From NCBI GenBank assembly GCA_922989275.2, contig OV277862.1, forward strand, positions 63,315,832 through 63,379,831: DNA of 64,000 nt. The letters are read 5' to 3'. This document shows, piece after piece, positions 63,707-64,000 of this stretch. The translations under genes were made by a program, and so were the position numbers. The stretch comes from Gari tellinella. Its lineage: Eukaryota > Mollusca > Bivalvia > Cardiida > Psammobiidae. The number at the start of each line of letters is the position of its first letter. The first letter of the stretch is position 1. The notes under the pieces are model-generated. The model was not told the DNA's origin. It did no database searches and worked only from the letters and a program-made list of their open reading frames with translations.

Positions 63707-63947
63707 TTAAACCATAAACTCATAGCCTATTCTAGTAACCCACTTAGAATGTAAAGCAGAATGCGCCTTACGGTTAATTCTGCTTTACTTACAGCCCAGC
63801 CTGCTTTCAGCTACAATTTACTAAGGTATGGGAAATATTTCGTATGGAACATAGTAATGGTTGTATATGTATAACGTGGATTTGTTTTCTTCAGAGGAGG
63901 AAAACATTAAAGACGTAAAAAGGCGTATGTATCAAGTAATTGGTTAA
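63707..63947. repeat. TTAA-type MITE, CCCTTTACC family
   Basis: TTAAACCATAAACTCATAGC at the left and ATCAAGTAATTGGTTAA at the right, with a core-2 hairpin (about 63748-63813, TGTAAAGCAGAATGCGCC). Confidence 0.68.
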
Positions 63948-64000
63948 GCGGTGTTATGTACCAACATGTTATTACCAACAATTAATGTCTGAAATACTAA

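Overview
The window is AT-rich, intron-rich animal nuclear DNA. The gene family, the density of small inverted-repeat transposons and the retroelement types suggest a lophotrochozoan, most likely a bivalve mollusc. That is inference; no marker names the species. No bacterial operons, rRNA, convincing tRNA or CRISPR were seen.

Minus strand, about 830 to 40545: 24 consecutive internal exons of one gene can be read through splice sites and codon phase. They give 2502 nt, or 834 codons, with no stop. The product is an inositol 1,4,5-trisphosphate receptor (IP3R)-like protein. The visible part runs from the MIR/beta-trefoil region through the armadillo-like half of the ligand-binding core and the RIH region into the early regulatory solenoid. 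The N-terminal exons (to the right) and the channel and C-terminal exons (off the left edge) were not found. By eye the ligand pocket is mixed: most armadillo-side basic residues are kept, but the beta-trefoil T-G-R loop is absent.

44317 to 51281: a nearly complete Ty3/gypsy LTR retrotransposon on the minus strand. It has 278-bp LTRs with no difference seen, a PBS, a polypurine tract, gag with three zinc knuckles and one frameshift, and a 1510-codon pol (PR-RT-RH-IN with a GPY/F module and a chromodomain-like tail). A −1 frameshift signal lies in the gag/pol overlap. It sits inside an older TTAA-flanked MITE.

Other retroelements are a 5'-truncated non-LTR retrotransposon (28230-29048), a probable tRNA-derived SINE (29273-29465), a folded-back Penelope-like element with a GIY-YIG end inserted in a MITE with a 13-bp target duplication (35235-35874), and a short retroelement tail near 63560-63650.

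Most remaining DNA is MITEs. At least three families have TA target sites (termini CAGTGGAGAA, CAGTAAAACC, CAGCGCTCCCTC). At least three have TTAA sites (termini CCCTTTACC, CCCCTTCACTGCC, CCCTTTCAACCC), as in piggyBac-type elements. Others end in GGGCCC or CAGGG. Nearly all carry a central long palindrome. Only two core palindromes recur across these otherwise unrelated termini, and the two arms of each core change together between families. This modular shared-core architecture is the most unusual feature of the window. Several MITE edges lie within 12 to 26 nt of IP3R exon boundaries.
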